From: Clostridia bacterium | GTDB taxonomy: Bacteria > Bacillota > Clostridia > Oscillospirales > Acutalibacteraceae | Direction: 5' to 3' | Assembly: GCA_017939855.1 (NCBI GenBank) | Contig: JAGAZW010000171.1 | Coordinates: 1 to 11,606 of the forward strand | DNA: 11,606 bases | Shown: positions 1 to 6,173 of the stretch, one piece after another | How the letters are laid out: every line of letters starts with the position of its first letter | Position numbering within the stretch: position 1 is the stretch's first letter | Position numbers and translations under genes: made by a program | Notes under the pieces: model-generated | Told to the model about the DNA's origin: nothing | Databases searched by the model: none | Seen by the model: the letters and a program-made list of their open reading frames with translations, nothing else

Positions 1-223
1 CTATTACTCTGACAAGCTGACCGTCGTACTTTTCGGGAGTAGCAATTAATTGTATCATAGTTACGTCTTTTGCATATTGATTAGCAGAGTTTGGTGTTTC
101 GCTATAACCTGATTCAACAAGTTTGTTTTGATATATCTTTATACCAAACAATATAGCAAAAACAACTGCTAAAGTTATAAGAACGGAAAGAATAATTGTT
201 ATTATTTGTTTTTTGTTTTTCAC
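1..223 (-). CDS. N-terminal part of a membrane-anchored hypothetical protein (runs off the window)
   Basis: An open frame on the minus strand starts with GTG at 223-221 and is still open at base 1, giving about 74 residues. It begins MKNKKQIITIILSV, a short basic segment followed by one hydrophobic stretch (about residues 7-26). That fits an uncleaved signal anchor with the rest outside the membrane. After a polar linker the last visible part reads IQLIATPEKYDGQLVRVI. This resembles the start of small OB-fold-like domains in Firmicute hypothetical proteins, but too little is visible to name a family. The start is supported by an AAAGGTAG ribosome-binding site about 8 bases upstream. The gene is divergent from spoVT and has its own promoter. 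Function unknown. Confidence 0.6.
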   Translation of the reverse strand, partial: MKNKKQIITIILSVLITLAVVFAILFGIKIYQNKLVESGYSETPNSANQYAKDVTMIQLIATPEKYDGQLVRVI

Positions 224-243
224 AGAATCACTACCTTTGATTT

Positions 244-272
244 ATTATAACATATTTTATTTCAAAAGTAAA
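244..272 (-). promoter_or_regulatory. Sigma-A-type promoter of the minus-strand membrane protein gene
   Basis: Read on the minus strand, a -10 TATAAT (249-244) is preceded by TGT, making an extended -10. A -35-like TTTACT lies at 272-267 with a 17-base spacer. Transcription would start near 237 and give a very short leader. Seen in sequence; activity is inferred. Confidence 0.55.
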
Positions 273-280
273 TTCACACA

Positions 281-309
281 GTATAAATCTCCTTGTTTTA
301 CAGATACTA
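281..309 (+). promoter_or_regulatory. Candidate sigma-G promoter of spoVT
   Basis: GTATA (281-285) and GATACTA (303-309) are separated by 17 bases. The sigma-G consensus is roughly GNATR, 17-18 bases, CATNNTA, so the -35 matches fully and the -10 has one mismatch. No good sigma-A promoter is visible on this strand. spoVT is known to be a sigma-G gene in Bacillus subtilis, which supports the reading. Transcription would start near 316. Confidence 0.5.
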
Positions 310-335
310 ACAGTACAAATTTGTAAAGCAAGGAG
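289..335 (+). repeat. 14-bp inverted repeat whose right arm contains the spoVT ribosome-binding site
   Basis: Left arm CTCCTTGTTTTACA (289-302) and right arm TGTAAAGCAAGGAG (322-335) pair at all 14 positions in RNA, one of them G-U, around a 19-base loop. The right arm ends in the AAGGAG Shine-Dalgarno sequence and is followed by TTTTT. A further AAA/TTT or ATAAA/TTTAT pairing is possible just outside the arms. It could be an RNA hairpin hiding the ribosome-binding site, a weak attenuator, or a DNA dyad bound by a regulator such as SpoVT itself. Confidence 0.75.
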
Positions 336-344
336 TTTTTATAT

Positions 345-875
345 ATGAAAGCAACAGGTATTGTACGCCGTATAGATGATTTAGGCAGGGTTGTTATTCC
401 CAAAGAAATTCGCAGAACTATGCGGATTCGAGAGGGCGACCCTCTGGAAATATATACGGATTCGGGCGGCGAGGTTATTTTTAAAAAATATTCGCCGATG
501 GGAGAGCTGTCCGCATTTGCTTCAGAATACGCCGACGCTCTTTCGGGGGGTACAAAGCTAGGTGTTTTAATTTGCGACAGGGATCACTGTATAGCGGCAG
601 CAAACGTATCAAAAAAGGATGTCCTTGAAAAAGCGGTAACAGCAGAGCTTGAGGAAATTATGGAAAACCGTCGCACAGTAAAGCCCGCTGACAAAAGAAT
701 TACTGCTGTTGAGGGCTTTGAAAACGCTATTTGTGTAGCGTCCCCCATTATTGCCGCAGGGGATATAACCGGTGCGGTTGTTTTGGTGGAAACTATTGAG
801 ACTACTGAGGCAGACGAGACGGCTGTGAGTCTTGCCACTGTTGCCGCAAGGTTTTTAGGAAATCAGACCGAATAA
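345..875 (+). CDS. spoVT: Stage V sporulation protein T, late forespore transcription regulator
   Basis: The protein of 176 residues is close to the usual size of SpoVT (about 178). The N-terminal 50 residues form the AbrB-type swapped-hairpin DNA-binding domain, with the typical start MKATGIVRRIDDLGRVVIPK and the IRRTMRIREGDPLEIY segment. Residues from about 55 to the end form the GAF-like C-terminal domain. SpoVT acts in the developing forespore, where it adjusts expression of sigma-G-dependent genes needed for correct spore coat and cortex formation and germination. The start has AAGGAG at 330-335, ten bases before ATG. The gene stands alone between a divergent gene and a terminator. A sigma-G-like promoter and a large inverted repeat lie directly upstream. 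Confidence 0.95.
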   Translation: MKATGIVRRIDDLGRVVIPKEIRRTMRIREGDPLEIYTDSGGEVIFKKYSPMGELSAFASEYADALSGGTKLGVLICDRDHCIAAANVSKKDVLEKAVTAELEEIMENRRTVKPADKRITAVEGFENAICVASPIIAAGDITGAVVLVETIETTEADETAVSLATVAARFLGNQTE

Positions 876-876
876 A

Positions 877-932
877 CAAATGATGTTTTGCTTAAGGTGA
901 AAATTACCCGGCAAAACATCTTTGTTTTTTCT
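877..932 (+). terminator. Intrinsic terminator after spoVT
   Basis: GATGTTTTGC (882-891) pairs perfectly with GCAAAACATC (911-920). ACAAA/TTTGT pairs extend the base past one bulged T, and a T-rich tract runs through 932. The loop is 19 bases and contains a possible inner GGT/ACC pairing. Confidence 0.85.
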
Positions 933-944
933 TTATAATCCATC

Positions 945-973
945 TTGAAGAAATTTGCTTTTTGTGCTACAAT
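945..973 (+). promoter_or_regulatory. Sigma-A promoter of maf
   Basis: TTGAAG (945-950), a 17-base spacer and TACAAT (968-973), about 30 bases before the maf ribosome-binding site. Vegetative expression of maf is inferred. Confidence 0.75.
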
Positions 974-1007
974 GCCTTCATAAAATCAGACTGCGGAGGT
1001 AGTTAAA

Positions 1008-1565
1008 GTGGAAATAGTTTTAGCTTCGGCTTCACCCAGACGGCAAGAACTTCTTAAATTGATTTTCGATGAGTTTTCCATAGCGGTGGCAGATATTGAG
1101 GAAATATGTCCAGAAGACCTTCACCCGCATAAGTGTCCTGAATATCTGGCGGCTAGAAAGGCACTTAAGGTAGCCGACAATGCTTGTGATTCCCTTGTTA
1201 TTGGTGCAGATACGGCGGTGTTTTTAGGCAACAAAATGCTAGGCAAGCCCAAAGACAACACCGACGCCTTTAATATGCTGTGCCTGCTTTCCGGTAAAGA
1301 GCATATTGTTATAACGGGGTGTGCTTTAGTTTATAAAGGCAAAAGCACAAGCTTTTCGGTGGTATCAAAAGTAAAGTTTTTTAATCTTAGTGAAGACGAA
1401 ATAAAGTCATATATTGCTACCGGTGAGCATACCGACAAGGCGGGGGCATATGCAATTCAGGGGAAGGGCAGTTTGTTTATAGAAAAAATTGACGGAGACT
1501 ATTTTAACATTGTAGGTCTTCCCGTTTCTGAACTTAACCGCAGAATAAAAGAGATTCTTAAATGA
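1008..1565 (+). CDS. maf: Maf family nucleotide pyrophosphatase
   Basis: A 185-residue Maf/Ham1-fold protein of normal family length. Maf proteins cleave nucleoside triphosphates (dTTP/UTP or modified nucleotides, depending on subgroup) to the monophosphate and pyrophosphate, as house-cleaning enzymes. In B. subtilis Maf also affects septum formation. Motifs visible in order: SASPRR (residues 7-12, phosphate loop), GADT (66-69, acidic residue D68), GKP (79-81), TGE (138-140), DKAGAYAIQG (143-152) and GDYFNIVGLP (163-172). The DKAGAYAIQG form suggests the YhdE (dTTP/UTP) subgroup. The start is GTG, chosen because GGAGGT (995-1000) sits seven bases upstream and the protein begins at the conserved MEIVLASASPRR. 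It has its own promoter and terminator but lies between spoVT and spoIIE. Confidence 0.95.
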   Translation: MEIVLASASPRRQELLKLIFDEFSIAVADIEEICPEDLHPHKCPEYLAARKALKVADNACDSLVIGADTAVFLGNKMLGKPKDNTDAFNMLCLLSGKEHIVITGCALVYKGKSTSFSVVSKVKFFNLSEDEIKSYIATGEHTDKAGAYAIQGKGSLFIEKIDGDYFNIVGLPVSELNRRIKEILK

Positions 1566-1597
1566 TAATGGTATAAATAAAAATCACATAACATCGG

Positions 1598-1627
1598 CAC
1601 CTCCCTTACACAAGGGAGGTGTTTTAT
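1598..1627 (+). terminator. Intrinsic terminator after maf
   Basis: A perfect 10-bp stem, CACCTCCCTT (1598-1607) and AAGGGAGGTG (1612-1621), has an ACAC loop and is followed by TTTTATT. It would stop transcription between maf and spoIIE, so spoIIE needs its own promoter. From memory, this CCTCCCTT-ACAC-AAGGGAGG hairpin resembles dispersed hairpins common in gut Clostridia genomes. Confidence 0.85.
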
Positions 1628-1653
1628 TGGTTTGTTCTCTTAAACATCTAAAA

Positions 1654-1720
1654 TACGCCAAAACTTCACCTTTTTTATTCCCTCTTTGCGACAAAAACGG
1701 CAACACTTCCGATATACAAT
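1654..1720 (+). promoter_or_regulatory. Candidate Spo0A-activated promoter of spoIIE
   Basis: A -10 element TACAAT lies at 1715-1720, with no usable -35 at the normal 17-base distance. Instead TGCGACA (1687-1693) matches the reverse 0A box TTCGNCA at six of seven positions; in wider context TTTGCGACAAA matches 10 of 11. A second six-of-seven match, TACGCCA, lies at 1654-1660, 33 bases away (about three helical turns, same face). A 0A box in the -35 region with over-long spacing is the known layout of Spo0A-activated sigma-A promoters such as spoIIG and spoIIE in B. subtilis. Binding is inferred. Confidence 0.5.
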
Positions 1721-1762
1721 GATATTACCGAGAAAATCGATTTCTGAAAGGAAAGTGTTAAA

Positions 1763-4069
1763 ATGAAAGAGTCGGTTAAAATCGGGGATGGAGTAACAAA
1801 AGGGGATTCTAAGGTCTACATAAAAACTATAGGGATTCATATTATTGCTGCCATTATAGGGTTTGTCGGCGGCAGGGCGCAAATTTTTTATGAAATGAGT
1901 CCATTTGGGGTTTCCTTTGCTGCGGGGTGCAGCTTAAATCTCCTGCCCTCGGTTTCAATCGGGGTCTTTTTGGGATATTTTATACCGGGAATTACGGGAG
2001 GCTTCAGGTATATTGCCGCCTTTTTTGCAGTGACTGCGATAAGGGTTATGTTGTCGTCGTACAGAAAGCTTTCTTTGAACCCGTATTTTTTAAGTTTAGT
2101 GTCTTTACTTGCCAGTCTTTTTACCTCTCTTCTTGCTCTTTGGCGGCTGGAAGAGTATGCTCTTCGCTCATTTGCTGAAGGCATATTGATATGCTCTGTT
2201 ACCTTTTTACTGGCTCGTGTATCAAGAGTGTTTGGTCGCCGTTTTGCAGGACTTACAGGGGACGAAATGGCATCACTGTTAATTGTTATGAGTATAATTC
2301 TTATTGCTTTTTCCTCGGTGACACTATATGGCATATCTTTAGGACGGATAATGGGAATAGTATTAATCTTTATTTCCTCGAAATACGGAGGTACACTGTC
2401 GGGGGCTGTCAGTGGCATCACCGTAACATTTTCGCAAATGCTTGTGGGCTCCAATCTTTCGGGATTTGCCCTTTTTTCTCTCGGCGGTATGATGGCGGGA
2501 ATATTTTCGCCCTTTGGCAGACTGGCACAGATTGCGGCTGTAAGTCTTTGCGGAATAATTGGACATGCCTTTACAGGAGGTGGAACTCAACTAGCAATAG
2601 GTGTGGTCGAGCTTCTTTTTGCTTCTTCTTTGTTTCTGATGCTTCCCTCAAAAGCAAGTGTGTTTTTGGGCAAGATTTTCTCCTGTTGTCCAAAAGTTGG
2701 CGGTCCTACAGGAGTCAAAAAAGGAGTTATTATACGACTGGATAAAGCGGCATCGGCTCTAGATGACGTATCGAAAACCGTTGAACAGGTCGCAAAAAAA
2801 CTTTCTGACATTAACGCTCCCTCCTTTTCCCGAGTGGCAGGGATGGTGGAAAAGGACACCTGTGTAGGTTGTAGACTACGCCTACATTGTTGGGAAACAA
2901 AACGAAGCGAGACTATGAACGCTTTGGTCGAAATAACAAAAGCCGTACGCTCGGGGGCAACCAAACCCGAAGCTGCGGCAGACGAGGGATTTAAAATACA
3001 ATGCCTGAGACTTGAAAAGCTTGGAGAGTCTATCAAGGAAAAATACGGTCATTATGCGGCTGCTGTTGTAGCAGAAAATCGTATGGAAGAGGTACGAGGC
3101 GTAGTTTCAGACCAGTTTAGCGGCGTTTCAGATATGCTCTACAGTATGTCAAGGGAATTTGAGGGTGATGACCGTTTTGACAATTCTGCTGCATTAACTG
3201 CTGCTGCGGCACTTAAAAATCTTGATATCAGATCAGAAGAATCTTATGCCAGAATTGACCGCTTTGGAAGAATGACTTTAGAATTTAAAATAAAAAAAGA
3301 GGAAGGCGTTGTTTATAACAAGCTGCAGATAATGAGAATGTTATCGCTGTGCTGCGAGAGAGATTTTGATGTACCGGTGATTAGCGAATCAGCGGGAAAA
3401 GTTTATTTAACCGTCAGTGAGCGTCCCAGATATACAGTCGATATGGGAGTATGTCAGTTTGCTGCAAACGGCTCGGGTATGTGCGGTGATGCGTATCGAT
3501 ATTTTTCCGACGGACTTGGTAGATTTTTTATGATTTTAAGTGACGGAATGGGTACAGGCGGCAGAGCTGCGGTTGACGGAACCTTCGTTTCAGGACTTAT
3601 GGCTCAGCTGCTTAAAGCCGGATTCGGCTATAATTGTTCACTCAAAATCCTTAACTCTTCAATGCTTTTTAAATCTACAGATGAATCGATGGCTACGCTG
3701 GATATCGCCTGTATAGATCTATTTAACGGTAAAACCGAGCTTTTAAAGGCGGGAGCTGCACCGAGTCTTGTTCGCCGTTCGGGAAAAACCGGAAAGGCGG
3801 AAAGCCACTCCTTGCCGGTGGGGATTTTAAGAGACATAGGTTTAGATAAAGCTACCTTAAAATTAAAGGCGGGAGATATAGTTATTTTGATGTCTGACGG
3901 TGCGGTGTCAGAGGACCTTGATTGGATAAGAAATGTCCTCAATACTTGGGGTGACGGCTCGGCACAACAACTGTCTGAGACAATAGCCGAAGGTGTGCGC
4001 CGCAGATACAACACAGAAAAGGGCGATGATATAACCGTTATGGCCGCTATAGTGAATAACAAAATATAG
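1763..4069 (+). CDS. spoIIE: Stage II sporulation protein E, septum-bound PP2C-type phosphatase
   Basis: The protein of 768 residues is somewhat shorter than B. subtilis SpoIIE (827). Residues about 20-296 are very hydrophobic and fit the roughly ten membrane spans that anchor SpoIIE in the asymmetric division septum. Residues about 310-560 are the cytoplasmic linker, which carries a cysteine cluster CVGCRLRLHCW (C367, C370, C376). The C-terminal part is the PP2C phosphatase, with metal-binding acidic motifs SDGMGTGGRA (D594), TLDIACIDL (D647), SDGA (D712) and KGDDIT (D755, D756). SpoIIE dephosphorylates the anti-anti-sigma factor SpoIIAA and so releases sigma-F in the forespore. An AAAGGA ribosome-binding site lies before the ATG. 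It follows the maf terminator and a Spo0A-type promoter region. No terminator separates it from sleB, 57 bases downstream. Confidence 0.96.
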   Translation: MKESVKIGDGVTKGDSKVYIKTIGIHIIAAIIGFVGGRAQIFYEMSPFGVSFAAGCSLNLLPSVSIGVFLGYFIPGITGGFRYIAAFFAVTAIRVMLSSYRKLSLNPYFLSLVSLLASLFTSLLALWRLEEYALRSFAEGILICSVTFLLARVSRVFGRRFAGLTGDEMASLLIVMSIILIAFSSVTLYGISLGRIMGIVLIFISSKYGGTLSGAVSGITVTFSQMLVGSNLSGFALFSLGGMMAGIFSPFGRLAQIAAVSLCGIIGHAFTGGGTQLAIGVVELLFASSLFLMLPSKASVFLGKIFSCCPKVGGPTGVKKGVIIRLDKAASALDDVSKTVEQVAKKLSDINAPSFSRVAGMVEKDTCVGCRLRLHCWETKRSETMNALVEITKAVRSGATKPEAAADEGFKIQCLRLEKLGESIKEKYGHYAAAVVAENRMEEVRGVVSDQFSGVSDMLYSMSREFEGDDRFDNSAALTAAAALKNLDIRSEESYARIDRFGRMTLEFKIKKEEGVVYNKLQIMRMLSLCCERDFDVPVISESAGKVYLTVSERPRYTVDMGVCQFAANGSGMCGDAYRYFSDGLGRFFMILSDGMGTGGRAAVDGTFVSGLMAQLLKAGFGYNCSLKILNSSMLFKSTDESMATLDIACIDLFNGKTELLKAGAAPSLVRRSGKTGKAESHSLPVGILRDIGLDKATLKLKAGDIVILMSDGAVSEDLDWIRNVLNTWGDGSAQQLSETIAEGVRRRYNTEKGDDITVMAAIVNNKI

Positions 4070-4098
4070 AATAAAATTTATCATTTAGGCTCAAAATA
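4069..4098 (+). promoter_or_regulatory. Candidate sigma-G promoter of sleB
   Basis: GAATA (4069-4073), an 18-base spacer and CAAAATA (4092-4098) fit the sigma-G pattern GNATR, 17-18 bases, CATNNTA with one mismatch. sleB is a sigma-G gene in B. subtilis. Transcription would start near 4105, giving a leader of about 22 bases. The region is AT-rich, so chance matches are possible. Confidence 0.4.
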
Positions 4099-4118
4099 TT
4101 TTAAAACTGTATTTTGAG
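4090..4118 (+). repeat. 9-bp inverted repeat overlapping the sleB ribosome-binding site
   Basis: CTCAAAATA (4090-4098) pairs perfectly with TATTTTGAG (4110-4118) around an 11-base loop. The right arm includes the first three bases of the GAGGTG Shine-Dalgarno sequence (4116-4121), and the left arm covers the putative sigma-G -10. There is no T-tract, so it is not a terminator. The stem has only two GC pairs and would be weak. Confidence 0.6.
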
Positions 4119-4126
4119 GTGCGAAA

Positions 4127-4774
4127 ATGAAAAAAATTATAAAAACCACGATTATTATGCTGCTGGTAGTCGCTTTTGCTATCTTCCCCTCCTCTGCTCT
4201 TTCTAAAGTAGGGTCTACAGGTGATGAGGTATATACCATTCAGCAAATATTAAAACAAAAAGGTTACTATAACGGAAGCCTTGACGGTGTCTTCGGTACT
4301 GCCACAAAAAATGCTGTTATGGCGTTTCAGAAAGACAATAATCTTAAAGTCGACGGCATCGCCGGAAAAGAGACCCTTTATGCTCTGGGTCTTGCCGGCA
4401 ACGACACCTATGGTGGATACTCCTCTTCAGACTATATGCTTCTTGCCCGAATTATATCGGCAGAAGCAAGAGGTGAGGAATATTTAGGTCAGGTTGCAGT
4501 GGGGGCTGTAGTAATGAACAGGGTTGAACATCCCTCATTTCCGGATACGGTAAGCGGTGTGGTTTACCAAAAGGGCGCGTTTTCCTGCCTTGATGACGGT
4601 CAGTTTTATGAAGAAGTGAGCGACAGCGCCTACAATGCCGCAACCGACGTGCTTAATGGACTCGACCCCTCAGGCGGCGCTATATATTACTATAACCCCG
4701 ATAAAAGTACTAATCGCTGGATACTAAATCGACCCGTTATAACAAAAATAGGAAATCATCTTTTTTGCTCGTGA
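4127..4774 (+). CDS. sleB: Spore cortex-lytic enzyme SleB (secreted)
   Basis: The 215-residue protein has a signal peptide (about residues 1-24, cleavage near PSSA). A peptidoglycan-binding type 1 domain follows (about 29-88), with the typical LKQKGYYNGSLDG and FGTATKNAV segments. After a short Gly/Ser/Tyr linker comes a Hydrolase_2 (SleB) catalytic domain (about 101-215). SAEARGE (111-117) contains the expected catalytic glutamate E113, followed by VVMNRV and the AFSCLDDGQF region. SleB is a lytic transglycosylase made in the forespore and stored in the spore. During germination it cuts muramic-lactam-containing cortex peptidoglycan. GAGGTG lies five bases before ATG. No ypeB-like partner lies next to it, although sleB and ypeB are adjacent in Bacillus. 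CwlJ is an alternative name for single Hydrolase_2 proteins, but the signal peptide and binding domain favour SleB. Confidence 0.9.
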   Translation: MKKIIKTTIIMLLVVAFAIFPSSALSKVGSTGDEVYTIQQILKQKGYYNGSLDGVFGTATKNAVMAFQKDNNLKVDGIAGKETLYALGLAGNDTYGGYSSSDYMLLARIISAEARGEEYLGQVAVGAVVMNRVEHPSFPDTVSGVVYQKGAFSCLDDGQFYEEVSDSAYNAATDVLNGLDPSGGAIYYYNPDKSTNRWILNRPVITKIGNHLFCS

Positions 4775-4780
4775 ATTAGT

Positions 4781-4809
4781 TTGACAGCATTCGATATGTG
4801 TGGTATAAT
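4781..4809 (+). promoter_or_regulatory. Perfect-consensus sigma-A promoter of serS
   Basis: TTGACA (4781-4786), exactly 17 bases, TATAAT (4804-4809), with TGG just before the -10 (extended -10). It begins six bases after the sleB stop codon. Transcription would start near 4816, leaving about 30 bases of leader before the serS start. Confidence 0.92.
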
Positions 4810-4846
4810 TACCCAATAAATGCGTTGGCTATACGGAGGCAGAAGA

Positions 4847-6151
4847 ATGCTGGATTTAAAATTTATTTGTGAGAATGCAGATTTAGTAAAAAATAACATT
4901 AAAAAGAAGTTTAAGGACCATAAGCTACCCTTGGTAGACGAGGTTATCGCCCTTTATAAAGAAAAATGCGAGGTTAATTCCAAGGCAAACGACCTTCGTG
5001 CCAACCGCAACAAGATAAGCAAACAAATCGGTGTGCTTATGGGTCAGGGTAAACGAGACGAAGCAGAGGAAATGAAGCGTCTGGTAAACGAACAGGCGGC
5101 AGAGCTTAAAGCACTCGAAGAAAAAGAGGAAGTTTTGGGCAAGGCTGTTAAAGAGCTTCAGATGAAGATACCGAATATTGTCGACGAGAGCGTTCCTGTA
5201 GGTCGTGACGATAGCGAAAATGTTGAGGTTAAGCAGTACGGAAAACAGTCTAAACCCGATTTTGAAATTCCGTATCATACCGATATTATGGCGCTATTTG
5301 ACGGTATCGACAAGGAAGCCGCAGGAAAGGTTGCAGGCGAAGGCTTTTATTACCTTATGGGTGATATCGCCCGTATGCACTCGGCAGTTACCACCTACGC
5401 CAGAGATTTTATGATAAATAAGGGCTTTACCTATTGTATTCCTCCCTTTATGATAAGAAGTAACGTTGTAACGGGCGTTATGAGCTTTGAAGAAATGGAC
5501 GCTATGATGTATAAGATTGAGGGAGAAGACCTCTATCTTATCGGTACTTCAGAACATTCTATGATAGGAAAGTTTATCGATACCATCACAGACGAAGCAA
5601 AGCTTCCCTTAACCCTTACAAGCTATTCTCCCTGCTTTAGAAAAGAAAAGGGTGCGCACGGTATAGAGGAAAGAGGTATCTACCGTATACACCAGTTTGA
5701 AAAACAGGAAATGATTGTTATCTGCAAACCCGAAGAAAGCATGGATTGGTTTAACAAAATGTGGAGCTATTCTGTTGAGCTCTTTACAAGCCTTGATATT
5801 CCCGTTCGTACTCTTGAATGCTGTACTGGCGACCTTGCCGATTTAAAGGTTAAGTCATACGACGTTGAGGCATGGAGTCCTAAGCAGCAAAGGTATTTTG
5901 AGGTTTGTTCCTGTTCAAATTTAGGTGATGCCCAAGCAAGAAGACTCGGCATCAGAGTAAAAGGCGAGGACGGCAAAAAGTATCTTGCCCATACCTTAAA
6001 TAACACCGTTGTAGCACCGCCGAGAATGCTTATAGCGCTGCTTGAAAACAATCTAACCTTTGACGGCGAGTATTACAGTATTAAAATTCCTGAGGCGCTT
6101 CGTCCTTATATGGGCGGCTCCGCCTGTATCAAGGCAAAGAACAAATATTAA
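4847..6151 (+). CDS. serS: Seryl-tRNA synthetase, archaeal-like variant
   Basis: A class II synthetase of 434 residues that charges tRNA-Ser with serine in the cytoplasm. Residues about 1-110 form the long helical tRNA-binding arm with a charged coiled coil. Class II motif 2 is SPCFRKEKGAHGIEERGIYR (261-280), the TxE loop is GTSEH (233-237), and motif 3 is HTLNNTVVAPPR (382-393) with R393. CTGDL (326-330), YDVEAW (338-343) and DAQARRLGIR (361-370) complete the active site. TSEH, HTLNNT and CTGDL-YDVEAW look more like archaeal SerS than the common bacterial form, which has TAEV and NGSG. ATG 4847 is preferred over the in-frame ATG 4820 because GGAGG (4835-4839) precedes it by seven bases and the protein then starts MLDLKF. 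No T-box leader fits in front. Confidence 0.95.
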   Translation: MLDLKFICENADLVKNNIKKKFKDHKLPLVDEVIALYKEKCEVNSKANDLRANRNKISKQIGVLMGQGKRDEAEEMKRLVNEQAAELKALEEKEEVLGKAVKELQMKIPNIVDESVPVGRDDSENVEVKQYGKQSKPDFEIPYHTDIMALFDGIDKEAAGKVAGEGFYYLMGDIARMHSAVTTYARDFMINKGFTYCIPPFMIRSNVVTGVMSFEEMDAMMYKIEGEDLYLIGTSEHSMIGKFIDTITDEAKLPLTLTSYSPCFRKEKGAHGIEERGIYRIHQFEKQEMIVICKPEESMDWFNKMWSYSVELFTSLDIPVRTLECCTGDLADLKVKSYDVEAWSPKQQRYFEVCSCSNLGDAQARRLGIRVKGEDGKKYLAHTLNNTVVAPPRMLIALLENNLTFDGEYYSIKIPEALRPYMGGSACIKAKNKY

Positions 6152-6173
6152 TAATATTTGAGGAGGAAACTTT

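Noticed and set aside
1888..2454. Long minus-strand open frame of 188 codons inside spoIIE
   Set aside because: It lies wholly over the well-supported spoIIE frame, has no clear ribosome-binding site and its product resembles no protein I know. The other long frames opposite or out of phase with spoIIE (for example 2191-2745, 2587-3036, 3628-4062) fail the same test.
4820..4846. Upstream ATG that would add nine residues to SerS
   Set aside because: There is no ribosome-binding site before it, it lies about four bases from the predicted transcription start, and GGAGG is correctly placed for ATG 4847.
4775..4846. T-box leader of serS
   Set aside because: The gap is 72 bases including the promoter, too short for any T-box, and no T-box core sequence is present.
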